Assembly (NCBI RefSeq): GCF_000162755.2
Contig: NZ_JH413811.1
Span: 117,342-172,329, forward strand
Length of the DNA: 54,988 nt
From: Legionella drancourtii LLAP12
Lineage (GTDB): Bacteria > Pseudomonadota > Gammaproteobacteria > Legionellales > Legionellaceae
Direction: 5' to 3'
Below the pieces are notes generated by a model, which was not told where the DNA came from, searched no databases, and was given only the letters and a program-made list of their open reading frames with translations. A program made the translations under genes and the position numbers. Of this stretch, positions 17,001-24,288 are shown one piece after another (position 1 is the first letter of the stretch; every line of letters begins with the position of its first letter).

Positions 17001-19893
17001 ATCCTTGATTAACCGCTAGCGAATAATTGGGAAATTTTCCGGTTAACCCAAACTGCAAAGACATTCCTGCAGCAACTAAAGCACGCTTAACCGCTTCATT
17101 CACACGCTGATCGGGTTGTTGACTGGCAAAAATTTTAAATTTCCCTACAACGGTATCTACTTCAACACGATGGGCTGTGTCTTCAAGAATAGAAGGATTG
17201 GTATGCCCCATAATATAGAAATAGGATTGCATTGCCTGCTCAAGAAGCTCATTTGCTGTATCACCCTCTTCAATTCGGGCCATAGTGGCGAGGAAAAGGT
17301 CTTGTTGCAACACATAAAGTACATCAGGCTCTGAAGACAAGGGCAATTGCTTGATAAGATCTTCTTGTACCTTTTTTAAACGTGTGAGTCCTTCTTGCTT
17401 ATTTAATTGCGCAAAATAGCGACTCACCAAAAAATCCAAACGAAAGAAAAACAAAGACTCACGCGTATGTTGCCCATTGTGAGCAAAAAAACGTTTTCCT
17501 GTTTGTAAAAAACGATCAAATTGAGGGATAAATTCTGGGTTAGTTAGTACATCAAGCAAAAGTCCTGGTTGGAAAATATTCGCTTCAACATAACGCTGAT
17601 TATTTATGTCATTTAATCGGCTTACATGCAAAGTGAAATAATCCACGGTTAGTGCAATTTGCAGCGTAGGATTCCCCCTTAGATGATGGTAATCACGAGC
17701 AAGAATATCGGATGTTGTGACTTTCTGAGATACTCGTGTCGCCTTAGATGGCGTTAATTGAATGGCATTTGCTGTTTTTGCCTGAATATGCCTTTCTAAT
17801 CTAATCGCTGATTTATTAGAAAGATCAACATCTAAAGCATCGCGTGCAGGAGAGTCTTTTAAGTCATATTTATCCTGCATCACCGTTGTTGACAACGGTT
17901 GATAGGGTGTAAAAACCGCATATAAGGGGGCAATTACTCTAAATTGTTCATGAAGATATTGAAAAGTCAATGAATTAGAAGAATTCAACTGTTGAACAAA
18001 AAAAGGATTAATAGCACAGCGAAGTGCCGATTCATGATCAACATGTGCTTGAATTTTATCAATGAGGGGTTTAAATTTTGCCTCAAGGGATCTCGTCTTT
18101 TGAATATGCAATGAAATCATAAATAAAGACTGTAAACCATTTTTTCTAATGTCTACATGCAGTTTTGATGTATCGTCACTGTATAAAATTGTATACAAGT
18201 TGGCTAATTCATTATTAAGCTGCGGCTCTGTTTGCAAAATATTTTTTAAATAGCGAAAAAAATCGTCATCCCTATAGACTGCTGGTTCTTTAAAGCGCCT
18301 CCTTAAAAATATTAGACGCTGATCGACCTGCGCATTATTGGTTGCAGCAAAGGGATCACGCTCATGATTATCAATTAAGGTGGCCATCATCATGTCAGTA
18401 AAATGTTTGAATGAAGGTAAACCACCAACTTGTTCTCTTGAAGAAGTCGCAATCGCTTCATACGCATCCACTTGCAATGAAAGCACACACAAACTAAGGT
18501 GATTAAACAAGGGAACTTCGGCTTGGTGCAGCCAGCTATTTCTTAGCCGAATTAATGCATCCTGGATGCTATTCATCTGTTTTAGGAAAACCTGATAGTC
18601 TTCCATGGTTTGGAGTGAGTTATAAGCAAGAAGATCAAACAACCCATTACGTGTGAGTGGTAAAGACAAAATCAATTTTTCAAGATGTACATATTTAATT
18701 GCAGGGTCGTCTAATTTTTCGATATCGGCAATGGTCTTTTGCAAACGATAAAGAAGTCCCAAATGATTATAAGAATCAACAGAATAAGGTTTTTGCGAAA
18801 AAGAAGCTGCGCTCCCTAGAGGCAATGTCGAACCCGCAAGCGGATTATCATCCAATGTGAATCGCGAAACGACATCGGGGGTTTCAATTGGTGTTTGAAT
18901 ACAACTCCGCCCCGCCTGGTCTACCAATTTTTTAAGCTGTGTTAATGTAGCAAAATTCTGCTGAAATTCATGCGCATTAAACAGCCCAGGACTATTTACT
19001 ATTTTTAAGCTATTATCAATTGCCAAATAAATTTGATCCGCAACGGCGTTGTTAAAGGCTTGTTTTCCATTAAGGCATGCCGCAACATATTCCTGTAACG
19101 AATGCAGTTTAAATTTAAAGATAAAACGCTGATAATAATCACCTGCTGGGGAGTTAATTTTTAACATTTGATGAAGACTGCGTTGTGTACAGGTACCAGA
19201 AAGTTGCCCTCCAGTATAAGCATATTTTGGCATATCTTCACCGACATCTAGTTCTTTGCCATTAACGTAACTAATACGAGGCAAAATCTCTTCATAAAGC
19301 ACATTTTCATCGACACGTTTCTTTATATTATGCCTGGAATCTGGAACTCTAGCTTGCAAAAGCCGTCCAATAAAATGCTCTAATTCCGCTTTCTCTGTTG
19401 CGCTTGTCGGAGTAGGTATTGACCAAGCTTTTATAGGGTTATAAAGCTCTTTATCACGGATTGATTTTTTAGAATGATACTGACTAATCCCTGCTCCTGC
19501 ATTAAAAACAGTAAAAATGTACCCATCAGCCGTTTTGGTGAATTGATAAACCATCGCATGGCCGCCCTCTCTATTTTTCCATCCCCCGGGAATTAACAGG
19601 CTTTCTTGTTGTGGTAAATCACTCAGATCTTTCACAACCATGTCTGCCACTGGCTTTGTATCCGCGTCCAAATTGATGTTTTGCATGTCTTTTTCAATTT
19701 GATTCAGATACGCCAAGTTTTTTAATAACTTACGGTATGAAGGGGTAATGATTTCGCCATTTTTATCAAGCTGATCAAAATACTCATTAAGATACGAAAT
19801 TGCGTTGATAAATGAATTGCTTTGAAGTTTATAAGTACCGGAAAGAAATGCATCATTGTGAATATGGGCAAATAATACAGCATCTATAGTCAT
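8029..19893 (-). CDS. Giant eukaryote-like protein with DUF3638-type helicase-like core; candidate Dot/Icm effector
   Basis: A single unbroken frame of 3954 codons. N-terminal module: GGHAMVYQF (His112), FNAGAG (Asn131) and GGQLSGTC (Gln230, Cys235), in the H-x-Q-C order of clan CE cysteine proteases and YopJ acetyltransferases. The central ATPase-like core at about 1940-2610 has Walker A MGGGKSK (1957-1963), a DEAH box (2092-2095) in CVIDEAHQG, SGTP (2393-2396) and a motif-VI-like RMRGLG (2576 on). Its flanks resemble the fungal and ciliate DUF3638 proteins. An E/Q-rich stretch (EVEIQTEMQRETQMEV) follows the core, as in those proteins. Residues about 3000-3800 are leucine-rich helical repeats. 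The tail (LEAEPDESEKNKPSVGG) is an E-block type IVB secretion signal. There is no signal peptide or obvious membrane segment. It is flanked by housekeeping genes. Function is unknown; acquisition from a eukaryotic or chlamydia-like source is inferred. Confidence 0.85.
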   Translation of the reverse strand: MTIDAVLFAHIHNDAFLSGTYKLQSNSFINAISYLNEYFDQLDKNGEIITPSYRKLLKNLAYLNQIEKDMQNINLDADTKPVADMVVKDLSDLPQQESLLIPGGWKNREGGHAMVYQFTKTADGYIFTVFNAGAGISQYHSKKSIRDKELYNPIKAWSIPTPTSATEKAELEHFIGRLLQARVPDSRHNIKKRVDENVLYEEILPRISYVNGKELDVGEDMPKYAYTGGQLSGTCTQRSLHQMLKINSPAGDYYQRFIFKFKLHSLQEYVAACLNGKQAFNNAVADQIYLAIDNSLKIVNSPGLFNAHEFQQNFATLTQLKKLVDQAGRSCIQTPIETPDVVSRFTLDDNPLAGSTLPLGSAASFSQKPYSVDSYNHLGLLYRLQKTIADIEKLDDPAIKYVHLEKLILSLPLTRNGLFDLLAYNSLQTMEDYQVFLKQMNSIQDALIRLRNSWLHQAEVPLFNHLSLCVLSLQVDAYEAIATSSREQVGGLPSFKHFTDMMMATLIDNHERDPFAATNNAQVDQRLIFLRRRFKEPAVYRDDDFFRYLKNILQTEPQLNNELANLYTILYSDDTSKLHVDIRKNGLQSLFMISLHIQKTRSLEAKFKPLIDKIQAHVDHESALRCAINPFFVQQLNSSNSLTFQYLHEQFRVIAPLYAVFTPYQPLSTTVMQDKYDLKDSPARDALDVDLSNKSAIRLERHIQAKTANAIQLTPSKATRVSQKVTTSDILARDYHHLRGNPTLQIALTVDYFTLHVSRLNDINNQRYVEANIFQPGLLLDVLTNPEFIPQFDRFLQTGKRFFAHNGQHTRESLFFFRLDFLVSRYFAQLNKQEGLTRLKKVQEDLIKQLPLSSEPDVLYVLQQDLFLATMARIEEGDTANELLEQAMQSYFYIMGHTNPSILEDTAHRVEVDTVVGKFKIFASQQPDQRVNEAVKRALVAAGMSLQFGLTGKFPNYSLAVNQGSVLHVDALKGKIFDKGFAKAGVPLTIRNHPLIKQLGLHHVQVCLTNHAGTYFILQGQEGDVHLFYKNNTLVVQKDWTINGKTARYELQALTNHHEAYYANQSGGAIQTDLPAILTDGAMNYWKQTTSIAGNGMLTRNNVPVYSIIGGRIIKPLDEQRLEMAYPVGVLKPDNRQLFNAFESNRFIIAYGDQDKAFVKLPRYGLSFKIDTSTQTVINEATEEEVVNIASPIHVSVAGLVLQGKGQQRVLVPVSRFYDLDFGVQSDFYPVVHDKRGVIAEDSLKELWQATPPAKEPQWNYQDSERYTSFQLVDGEPIADTAVDALYLAYMYLVTNQPEKAWKTLEDCTKRLGGLKGESAELQYIKWMCKDLPYIIDKHKNFEKTAIRNTPPFVACQLKAMSLLSDYLVQDRTFDLKAPDVSDNSANAEYAQLQYKEIDTFLQTLPGTIYQTFERFQTMGRHLEHQYQLSKIERKRLLDYYHQSLPSDFKPLGALGYEWTRLSLEALLEERKFLLAQEKTGELSFAEQERIAHIEQQLKKLKPIVSKSTALVLVAIDLSLPEAAAMKKASSGDAVYEKLMADSNGLSWEAYERAMTLLSSTMSDEDFVEHFPAYLRIALSNVNDITINVFRKPLLDFCTRTLLANRHIPLDKQNSQIPFLCNILYRAVYNNERLIKRHYNNFGDLVNIVRGYNVPALQVYQAKDVYAPLLAEPEQLIKEYEHQVPKPISTSALPKQSLSVQMGIDTQLASIDQYIVHYKKIQDALAQKLEVLGKEPVNSPEDEFAIEEDAGKKFIDAEKQKKELAKGLIEDMNLVHTVHESATKALAQLKLTTKMLWDEALNLANQGPEDFALAQIWTVEKESRARAILTHADLLSLYTRADFTYTIAKTGLSPQNAQKLHDAIHQALVQGICYQSAEKIRDKLHETAVNKDVSSAVVALDLLARSEIPALDVPAIVLLQHEEQILLHDRQVRALNELLAVPDKRHGFNEVIEKIIMGGGKSKVILPILAEMKAQGDNLVIVEVPQALLETNYEDLNRSSQRLYGKRAYRFDFNRDSNAAPERLEQIYKLFVEVMTNKSYLVTTGEAMQSLELKYLDLLLSDGKIDKVWEQQVYWLDKITSLVRHHGDCVIDEAHQGLSIKKRLNYTGTDTQPIGVDVIHNAIALFRLIDPQLIKEAPGFSPDYDWTDFKKELANKLLREGTSPLSQFIENARQRYGDGISAELIAYLTNTAKKMPVAVVQANLEEKETLAFFKQEITLLPQTLTRRLNEHYGASKRKGLSALERTLALPYAANNIVNERNRFGNQLESINYTVQMMLIKGVSTKLLTQRIEQWNATARKELFQNSALRHLDDTPTAKGFAHLARALGLTLTQVNLSDPEQLKKLHAHFQYNEALIFTILQEQSLGQIQQDSRTISSNSFNHIDLYRSAQAVSGTPSNHTTFHQRLKYNKASSLGTDGYIIEVLHNKKTRISGADYKDVYQFIEHILTRSQAPERTRAIIDICAKFQGVSNFFVAQELARFHRNTANKTIRHILYFDKDQVLCAIDINKPNKPIVLKTTDEKEISRLLGSTPEQRFTYYDQSHTLGTDIAQALQAHAFVLADEKTSLQAFLQGSMRMRGLGLEQTMEIIVSEKLKDIKRTELFKQFANIDNLNLLQDNLTAAKLQMTNLMRSRGLAIIRSVPAANAAKKRELAQIFNSFFADKPSVNFFELYGALNKPQATADILKHHQESLITRWHECIKLAQIMAGAEEEIKRGLQGIIANALPNCLQEYEAAEQSALAMEVEIQTEMQRETQMEVAAIHETFDPRLAETHVIDLRDAKIIYMEELSMSFYARPLNKVCFFEDKSDLFSNELRASINYASVYRGQKKDTGAFLKPALVVWYHIHQGMLHAMIVTPQEAEVIARVINTQQINNSWLATTQDTVVGGKRPQDILNDMRYQLLREQVRFFNGEVSNLLAQEGSLKWLKERTPEKLALFEKELMPYRPGSETDFPQLKTALSQTNTEGLIYIVQHRFDDLSKFNWKRFFPKFSAVQVAECSRVAQAFAYINQQWTKEKLDVGELQRQFDLPLNSLDYLHEHSMQLGVLHNIIMRLLQAGLNAHFLMGLHPNEFKVLEDYFGMPLCHLTQEFGEGVQADFKALLLLREHPLFQGGNSIDHIVCPILIQKATSAQDLQTVLKINYSSEVFAKQILGSQFCDETVVIALLDSSILINDAAWYLLITRFRTKTESELFISKILARPETMIPEYVVDFVLRQDSLNEAQLIKFAALAANETFFYKIFTHKLVSAKVRETLFSNSLFSPEKFLVYFLKNNTSDVDGLQAILKYPKFDVTVLENSVAAVKTPEMLLLLISHPQATTKMMLDAISHQGFSMQIARKIVERANNEVPVLVKLIKIVHLRCRLAVAGSEWEQCFISLCKHCQQNKQMKVLNTTLSNMSLSTVLQVKLLTIFGKDIAAGLQLRTLINEVDETELKLLVDPEKTGAMNEDLLLLLVERCQAGDLIDKLLARSDMTDNVIGALLNKTTLSEGQLVQMLKTPHLSDENYQRIYTHQAAGEEVRDALYDVLTPQYLLAHLTGNPFIPNTELLKILKHPTAVTTDVLHAMLQLSSLNEAVRLAIAEHSQADNDTLHKLISDPHFTVDLAESILDRAELDEMVLESLGRQLFKKCAIDPENNLTWEALFLQTLLLGNKNFALSLINICPLNSRLGFGALRILGDDILEHLPFDEMVHEANEDELEELVTLDTVYSESYMHKLVNQVQNSVQIDRLLGRPEMTSSLADTLLTKPNYSGKIGSWDWLTEKQLLLVLNRTNDFDSLQCALTHKNLSEAARKTWLATIRKQHAQRSTTNAPQEQILIALESLRVLACKHVVTGLKKPQYATAAQTAFTLYQTLRKETDACFAETKPNLKTYQQRCQQAINDAEPVLGTHRGYKQALLDILNVILAYITFNPPKKGEKWRFFEADTDSIKQVKKSVDGINKLEAEPDESEKNKPSVGG

Positions 19894-19929
19894 ATAAGGA
19901 TCTCTTGAATAATAAATTTATATACGCGA

Positions 19930-19935
19930 ATTATA
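19930..19935 (-). promoter_or_regulatory. -10 box of the giant gene
   Basis: A perfect TATAAT on the minus strand lies 36 bp upstream of the giant gene's ATG. The matching -35 is weak: TCGATA at about 18 bp spacing. I saw no PmrA- or CpxR-type box that I could defend. Confidence 0.45.
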
Positions 19936-20166
19936 GCGCACCATGGTTTATTTATCGACACAAAGATCCACAGAAAAGCATATAAACCAAAAACAAGAGC
20001 TATTTGAATAAATTTTGATCTGGATGAGATGCCTTGATACTACAAATTATTAGCTTTCGCAAAGGCGAAACTAGGCTAAGATATGCGGCTCATCAACCCT
20101 AGGTTGTTTGCAATAGCAATAAACTCGTGTAACATCATTAATAAGTCTAATTAAGTTAGAAAAATC

Positions 20167-20925
20167 ATGCGATTAAATTTAATAAGCATCAGTTTGGCAG
20201 GAAGCCTCGCCTTAGCAGGCTGCGCAACTAAAGGAACAAATCCCGCGGATCCTTATGAGCCATTTAACCGCAAGGTTTATAAGTTTAATTCAACATTTGA
20301 CAAGATCTTTTTAAAGCCTCCCGCAAAGCTCTATAAAGCCGTTTTTCCTGCCTTTGTTCGTAAAGGTGTCAATAATTTTTATAACAACCTGGATCTGATC
20401 CCAACCGTTGGTAATGATGTACTTCAGGCTGAAGGAAAATGGGCAATTAGAGACACCTGGCGTTTTATAATTAACTCCAGTTTAGGTATCGGTGGCCTAG
20501 TAGATGTAGCACAGACCTTTGGTTTACAACCCCATTCAAATGACTTAGGTCTTACTTTAGCTAAATGGGGTGATAAACACTCACCTTATTTAGTTCTGCC
20601 ATTTTTAGGCCCAAGCACTATTCGTGACGGAGCCGGATGGTTATTCCAATTTGCACTCTACAGTCCTTATGTTTACATTAATGAGGATGCAGTAGTTTAT
20701 AGTTTACTGGCTTTACGTTACGTTGATCTGCGTTCGCAACTGTTTGATACTGAGCGCTTGATGGATGAGGCATTAGATAAATACTCATTCATGAGGGATG
20801 CTTATTTGCAACATCGCAACTACCTTATTTCTGGCGCAGAGCAAGATAATGGTGCGCTTTATGTTGATGATGAAAAGGCAGATGCAAAAGCAGCGTCTAC
20901 TGCTGGTAGTGATTATGTAGAATAA
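20167..20925 (+). CDS. mlaA: MlaA (VacJ) outer-membrane lipoprotein
   Basis: A 252-residue lipoprotein of the Mla retrograde phospholipid transport pathway. MlaA sits in the outer membrane and removes phospholipids from the outer leaflet. Residues 1-18 are a lipoprotein signal with lipobox LALAGC (Cys19). The family signatures PYEPFNRKVYKFN, NNLDLIPTVGNDVLQ, FIINSSLGIGGLVDVA, HSNDLGLTLAKWG and LPFLGPSTIRDG follow, then LRYVDLRSQL. The C-terminal 25 residues are acidic and variable. The other mla genes are not in this window. The gene is divergent from the giant gene, with 273 bp between their starts. Confidence 0.95.
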   Translation: MRLNLISISLAGSLALAGCATKGTNPADPYEPFNRKVYKFNSTFDKIFLKPPAKLYKAVFPAFVRKGVNNFYNNLDLIPTVGNDVLQAEGKWAIRDTWRFIINSSLGIGGLVDVAQTFGLQPHSNDLGLTLAKWGDKHSPYLVLPFLGPSTIRDGAGWLFQFALYSPYVYINEDAVVYSLLALRYVDLRSQLFDTERLMDEALDKYSFMRDAYLQHRNYLISGAEQDNGALYVDDEKADAKAASTAGSDYVE

Positions 20926-20947
20926 AAACGCCCTTCTTCCTGGGAGG

Positions 20948-20972
20948 CCTAGACGTCAAATTGACGCCTAGG
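20948..20972. terminator. Hairpin downstream of mlaA
   Basis: CCTAGACGTCAA and TTGACGCCTAGG form a near-perfect inverted repeat 22 bp after the mlaA stop. There is no T-run, so it is either a weak terminator or part of the adjoining repeat element. Confidence 0.4.
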
Positions 20973-20981
20973 GGCTTTACA

Positions 20982-21119
20982 CTGCCATTAAATTAAGGAA
21001 ATCTGTCATTGAAACCATCCATGAATTGGCATTATAGCCAGTGAGGAATGGATCCCCGCCTATGCAGGGACGACAGGCTCTGAGACATTTGAAGCATAAA
21101 ATCCTTAACTTAATGGCAG
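20982..21119. repeat. Palindromic repeat, family B copy 1
   Basis: Inverted arms CTGCCATTAAATTAAGGA (20982-20999) and TCCTTAACTTAATGGCAG (21102-21119) enclose about 100 bp. The segment 21047-21117 is nearly identical to 24289-24356, and the arm sequence reappears at 51694. The flanks carry GGGGCTTTACA on both sides. It lies between mlaA and gshB, which are convergent. Confidence 0.75.
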
Positions 21120-21181
21120 TAGGGGCTTTACAGCCCAGCCTAAAAAAGATATCAGGCATAAACCAGAGCAAAACAATACAC

Positions 21182-22132
21182 TCAGGCCAAACAAATTTTC
21201 TCAAGAGAACGCAAAAAATCACCAGCAATATCTAATCCAGTTTCAGCAGTAATTTCGCGCAAACATGTTGGACTGGTTACATTGATTTCAGTTAAGTAGT
21301 CTCCAATAACATCAATCCCAACAAAATAAAGCCCTTTTGCTTTTAGTGTTGGCGCTATTTGCTCACATATCCAGCGATCACGTGCGGTAATTGGAACCAC
21401 CTCACCACGCGCACCTGCCGCTAAATTCCCACGCAGCTCTCCTTTGGCAGGAATTCGCGCCAAAGCATAAGGCACGGGCTCGCCATTAATGACCAAAATA
21501 CGTTTATCACCTCCAGTTACAATTTCGGGGATGTAACGCTGCGCGATAATAGTCCGCGTTTGATGCTCAGTCAGTACTTCCAAAATAACCGATAAATTTC
21601 TTCCCTGCTCATCGACATGAAATACTGAACTTCCCCCCATACCTTCTGCGGGTTTAAAAATTACGTGTTGATGCTCTTGCCAAAAAGCCCTTAGCTTTTT
21701 CATATCTCGAGAAACAAGTGTTGTCGGACAGCATTGCGGGAACTTTAATGTAAAAAATTTTTCATTAGCATCACGTAAACTTTGTGGCCTATTCGCGACA
21801 AGAACACCTTCGCGTTCAGCAAGTTCCAAAAGATAGGTCGTGTAAATATATTCGGTATTAAACGGTGGGTCTTTGCGCATTAAGATAATATCAAAATCAC
21901 CCAAAGGTTTCTCTCCTAAATCCTTTGTTCTAGCCCAATTGCTGCTGTATTCATCGCCAATCTCTATGTCATAAACTCGCGCATAAGCCCGCCCCTCACT
22001 GCAAAATAAATCGTTTTGCGTAAAATAAACACAAGACCAACCTAGCTCTTGGGCACGTTTTACCATAGCAACAGACGTATCTTTGTATGGCTTTAAATAA
22101 TGTAATGGATCCAGCAAGAGCGCAAGTTTCAT
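21182..22132 (-). CDS. gshB: Glutathione synthetase
   Basis: An ATP-grasp ligase of 316 residues (E. coli GshB 316) that joins gamma-glutamylcysteine to glycine. Visible blocks are the N-terminal domain MKLALLLDPLHYLKPYKDTS, RKDPPFNTEYIYTTYLLE, the ATP-binding segment VIFKPAEGMGGSSVFHV, QRYIPEIVTGGDKRILVING, and the metal/product-binding YFVGIDVIGDYLTEINVTSPT. It is the second gene of a gshA-gshB operon and overlaps gshA by one base (TAATG), so both steps of glutathione synthesis are encoded together. Confidence 0.95.
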   Translation of the reverse strand: MKLALLLDPLHYLKPYKDTSVAMVKRAQELGWSCVYFTQNDLFCSEGRAYARVYDIEIGDEYSSNWARTKDLGEKPLGDFDIILMRKDPPFNTEYIYTTYLLELAEREGVLVANRPQSLRDANEKFFTLKFPQCCPTTLVSRDMKKLRAFWQEHQHVIFKPAEGMGGSSVFHVDEQGRNLSVILEVLTEHQTRTIIAQRYIPEIVTGGDKRILVINGEPVPYALARIPAKGELRGNLAAGARGEVVPITARDRWICEQIAPTLKAKGLYFVGIDVIGDYLTEINVTSPTCLREITAETGLDIAGDFLRSLEKICLA

Positions 22133-23427
22133 TACTCGCCCCCAATAGCCGCACTTTCGCGCGCAGCAGCAAGAGCAGCTAATCGTGCAATCACCCCGTA
22201 AACATAAAAACGATTAGGACAATCAACCACTTCTAATTCATCATTTGGCATGTTACACGCTTGGGCAAATGCCAGCGGTTCAAAATGCATTCCTGGCGCA
22301 TTGAGATTCTCATCAATACCACGTTCTTGATGAACACGATAAAATCCACCTACTACAAATTGACCAATCATATAAACAACTGGCTCAGCAACAGCACCAT
22401 TGGGCATAGTTTCAAAAGTATAAACACCCTCTTGGATAATAACGCGATCTACTTTTTGACTGCCTTTGCTGGCCGACATTTTGGTCCGCTGTTTACGATT
22501 TAATTGCCGCACTTGCTCCGCCTCATGGACCATCATCACGCTCATACCATAAGTGCCATTATCTGCTTTAATAACCACAAAGGGTTTTTCTTTAATACCA
22601 TAAGTAGCATACTTGTCCTGAATCATCGTCAAAATTTTATCTACTTCTTCTGCTAATTGGTCAATACCTTCTTGCGCCATGAAATCAACACCATCTATGG
22701 CGCTAAAATAAGAATTAATTAACCAAGAATCCATGCCCAGCAGTTCAGAAAACTCATTTGTCACATCATCATAAAAACCAAAATGGCTGGATTTTAATCG
22801 TGTCGACCAACCTAATTTGGCTGTAGGTCTGATTTTTTGCTGTAATCCTTGCAAAACTTCAGGAATACCTTGCGATAGATCATTATTAAGCATTATAAAA
22901 CAAGGATTAAAATCAGCCAGACCGATTCGATCACCTTGTCTTTCGATCGGTTCAATCAATAATGTTTCGCCATGTTCAAGAACGACTTCGCGGGGTTCTT
23001 TAAGTTCAGGATCTAAGCTACCAATACGCACGACAAAACCTGCTTTGACAAAGATTTGCCGCAAGATGTGAAGGCTTTGCATGTAAAATTTATTGCGCGT
23101 ATGGCTCTCTGGAAGTAATAAAATTCGTGTACAGCTAGGCACATAATCGGCTAATACTGACTGCACTGCCTGAATACACAAGGGAAGAAACTCTGGATTT
23201 AAATTGTTAAATCCAGCTGGAAATAAATTAGTGTCTACCGGGGCTAACTTGAAGCCTGCTTGACGTAAATCAACTGACGAAGTTAATGGTGCGGGAGTTT
23301 TCTTCCATTCTCGCCTGAACCATGCCTCAATTGCAGCAACCTGATTTAAAACGATTTTTTCGACATGATACAATGGACCAGTATTAGCTATGGCCAAATG
23401 AGGAACAGGGACTTCAGAAGCGTTCAT
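22132..23427 (-). CDS. gshA: Glutamate-cysteine ligase, proteobacterial GshA (PF08886-type)
   Basis: A 431-residue enzyme for the first and usually limiting step of glutathione synthesis. It is not the E. coli-type GshA but the shorter family found in Legionella, Xanthomonadales and Burkholderiales. Supporting blocks are FNNLNPEFLPLCIQAVQ, LLPESHTRNKFYMQSLHIL, FIMLNNDLSQGIPEVL, a nucleotide-binding stretch FVVIKADNGTYGMSVM, and YMIGQFVVGGFYRVH. The direct coupling to gshB (TAATG overlap) supports the function. The start ATG is followed by NASEVPVPHLAIANTGPLY, a plausible cytosolic N-terminus. Confidence 0.88.
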   Translation of the reverse strand: MNASEVPVPHLAIANTGPLYHVEKIVLNQVAAIEAWFRREWKKTPAPLTSSVDLRQAGFKLAPVDTNLFPAGFNNLNPEFLPLCIQAVQSVLADYVPSCTRILLLPESHTRNKFYMQSLHILRQIFVKAGFVVRIGSLDPELKEPREVVLEHGETLLIEPIERQGDRIGLADFNPCFIMLNNDLSQGIPEVLQGLQQKIRPTAKLGWSTRLKSSHFGFYDDVTNEFSELLGMDSWLINSYFSAIDGVDFMAQEGIDQLAEEVDKILTMIQDKYATYGIKEKPFVVIKADNGTYGMSVMMVHEAEQVRQLNRKQRTKMSASKGSQKVDRVIIQEGVYTFETMPNGAVAEPVVYMIGQFVVGGFYRVHQERGIDENLNAPGMHFEPLAFAQACNMPNDELEVVDCPNRFYVYGVIARLAALAAARESAAIGGE

Positions 23428-23606
23428 GTTATCTCTCTTATTATTTTTGTTAACCGATGTTACCGGGGTTAAGAAAGAAATAAAAGATCTTGATTGTTTT
23501 CTGTTATTATATCCCTAATCTGCTTTTAGTACCCAACGTCCCGCGGACAAACCTCAGGATGTCGAATTGGGGGTAAATTCAAACAATTATAAAAGGAATT
23601 GTATTT

Positions 23607-23888
23607 ATGGTAAGTGAGCTGGCACAGCAATTTGCTACACAAATCCAAACTTTTTTTTATCTCATCATGCTAATCAATGGTATTTTACATTTAATTTTTG
23701 CCGGGGCTGTTGCTCGTGATGGCGGAAGCATGAATCGAATGGGGCAAAAAACAGTTCTAGTCTCAGCCTCAACCTGGGCATTTGCAACTTTAATTGGCGG
23801 TGTATTTACAGCAACAATTTATTGGTTGCTACACCATTCTACATTAACAAGACCCATAATAAGAGAAGCGCGTTATGACAAACCCTAA
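23607..23888 (+). CDS. Small inner-membrane protein with two transmembrane segments
   Basis: A 93-residue hydrophobic protein. Two membrane helices are visible: residues 14-36 (FFYLIMLINGILHLIFAGAV) and 49-75 (VLVSASTWAFATLIGGVFTA onward), joined by a short charged and glycine-rich loop. The shine-dalgarno AAAGGAA lies before ATGGTAAGT. It overlaps the rhodanese gene by 14 bp, which suggests a two-gene unit in which the rhodanese may work at the membrane. The family is not recognised beyond conservation in Legionella-like genomes, which I cannot check. Confidence 0.75.
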   Translation: MVSELAQQFATQIQTFFYLIMLINGILHLIFAGAVARDGGSMNRMGQKTVLVSASTWAFATLIGGVFTATIYWLLHHSTLTRPIIREARYDKP

Positions 23889-24207
23889 GATTAAAACCAT
23901 TGATGTTCATCAGCTAAAAAATAAAATGGAACAGGATGAAAAGTTATGCCTAATTGATGTACGCGAACAAGACGAATGGCAGGCTGTACGTATTCCCAAC
24001 GCTATTCATATCCCCAAGGACAACATTTCGTCACAGATTGAAGCACAAGTTCCTAATAAAAATCATCCAATTTACTTGCATTGTAAAGGCGGAGTAAGAT
24101 CCTTATATGCCGCACAATGCTTAATGGATCTCGGATACAATGAAGTCTATTCAGTGAATGGTGGCATTATGGAATGGGCTATGTTTGGTTATCCTATTGA
24201 ACAATAA
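23875..24207 (+). CDS. Single-domain rhodanese sulfurtransferase
   Basis: A 110-residue rhodanese domain with the CDC25-like loop HCKGGVRS, where Cys carries the persulfide. The usual blocks LIDVREQDEW, IPNAIHIPKDN, and the C-terminal VNGGIMEWAMFGYPIE are present. It is cytosolic, resembles GlpE/PspE-size proteins and may deliver sulfane sulfur; the acceptor is unknown. The ATG lies within the end of the upstream membrane-protein gene, so translation is coupled. Confidence 0.9.
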   Translation: MTNPKIKTIDVHQLKNKMEQDEKLCLIDVREQDEWQAVRIPNAIHIPKDNISSQIEAQVPNKNHPIYLHCKGGVRSLYAAQCLMDLGYNEVYSVNGGIMEWAMFGYPIEQ

Positions 24208-24288
24208 CCTCTTAGTAATAAATCTTGGTAAACCATATTTAGCACATCCTATTGCCCCGATACAGCTCGCAACTTTACCCTTAGTTAG

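Noticed and set aside
8879-17334. Several plus-strand frames of 60-122 codons across the giant gene
   Set aside because: They are antisense to an unbroken 3954-codon frame and show no motif or start signals.
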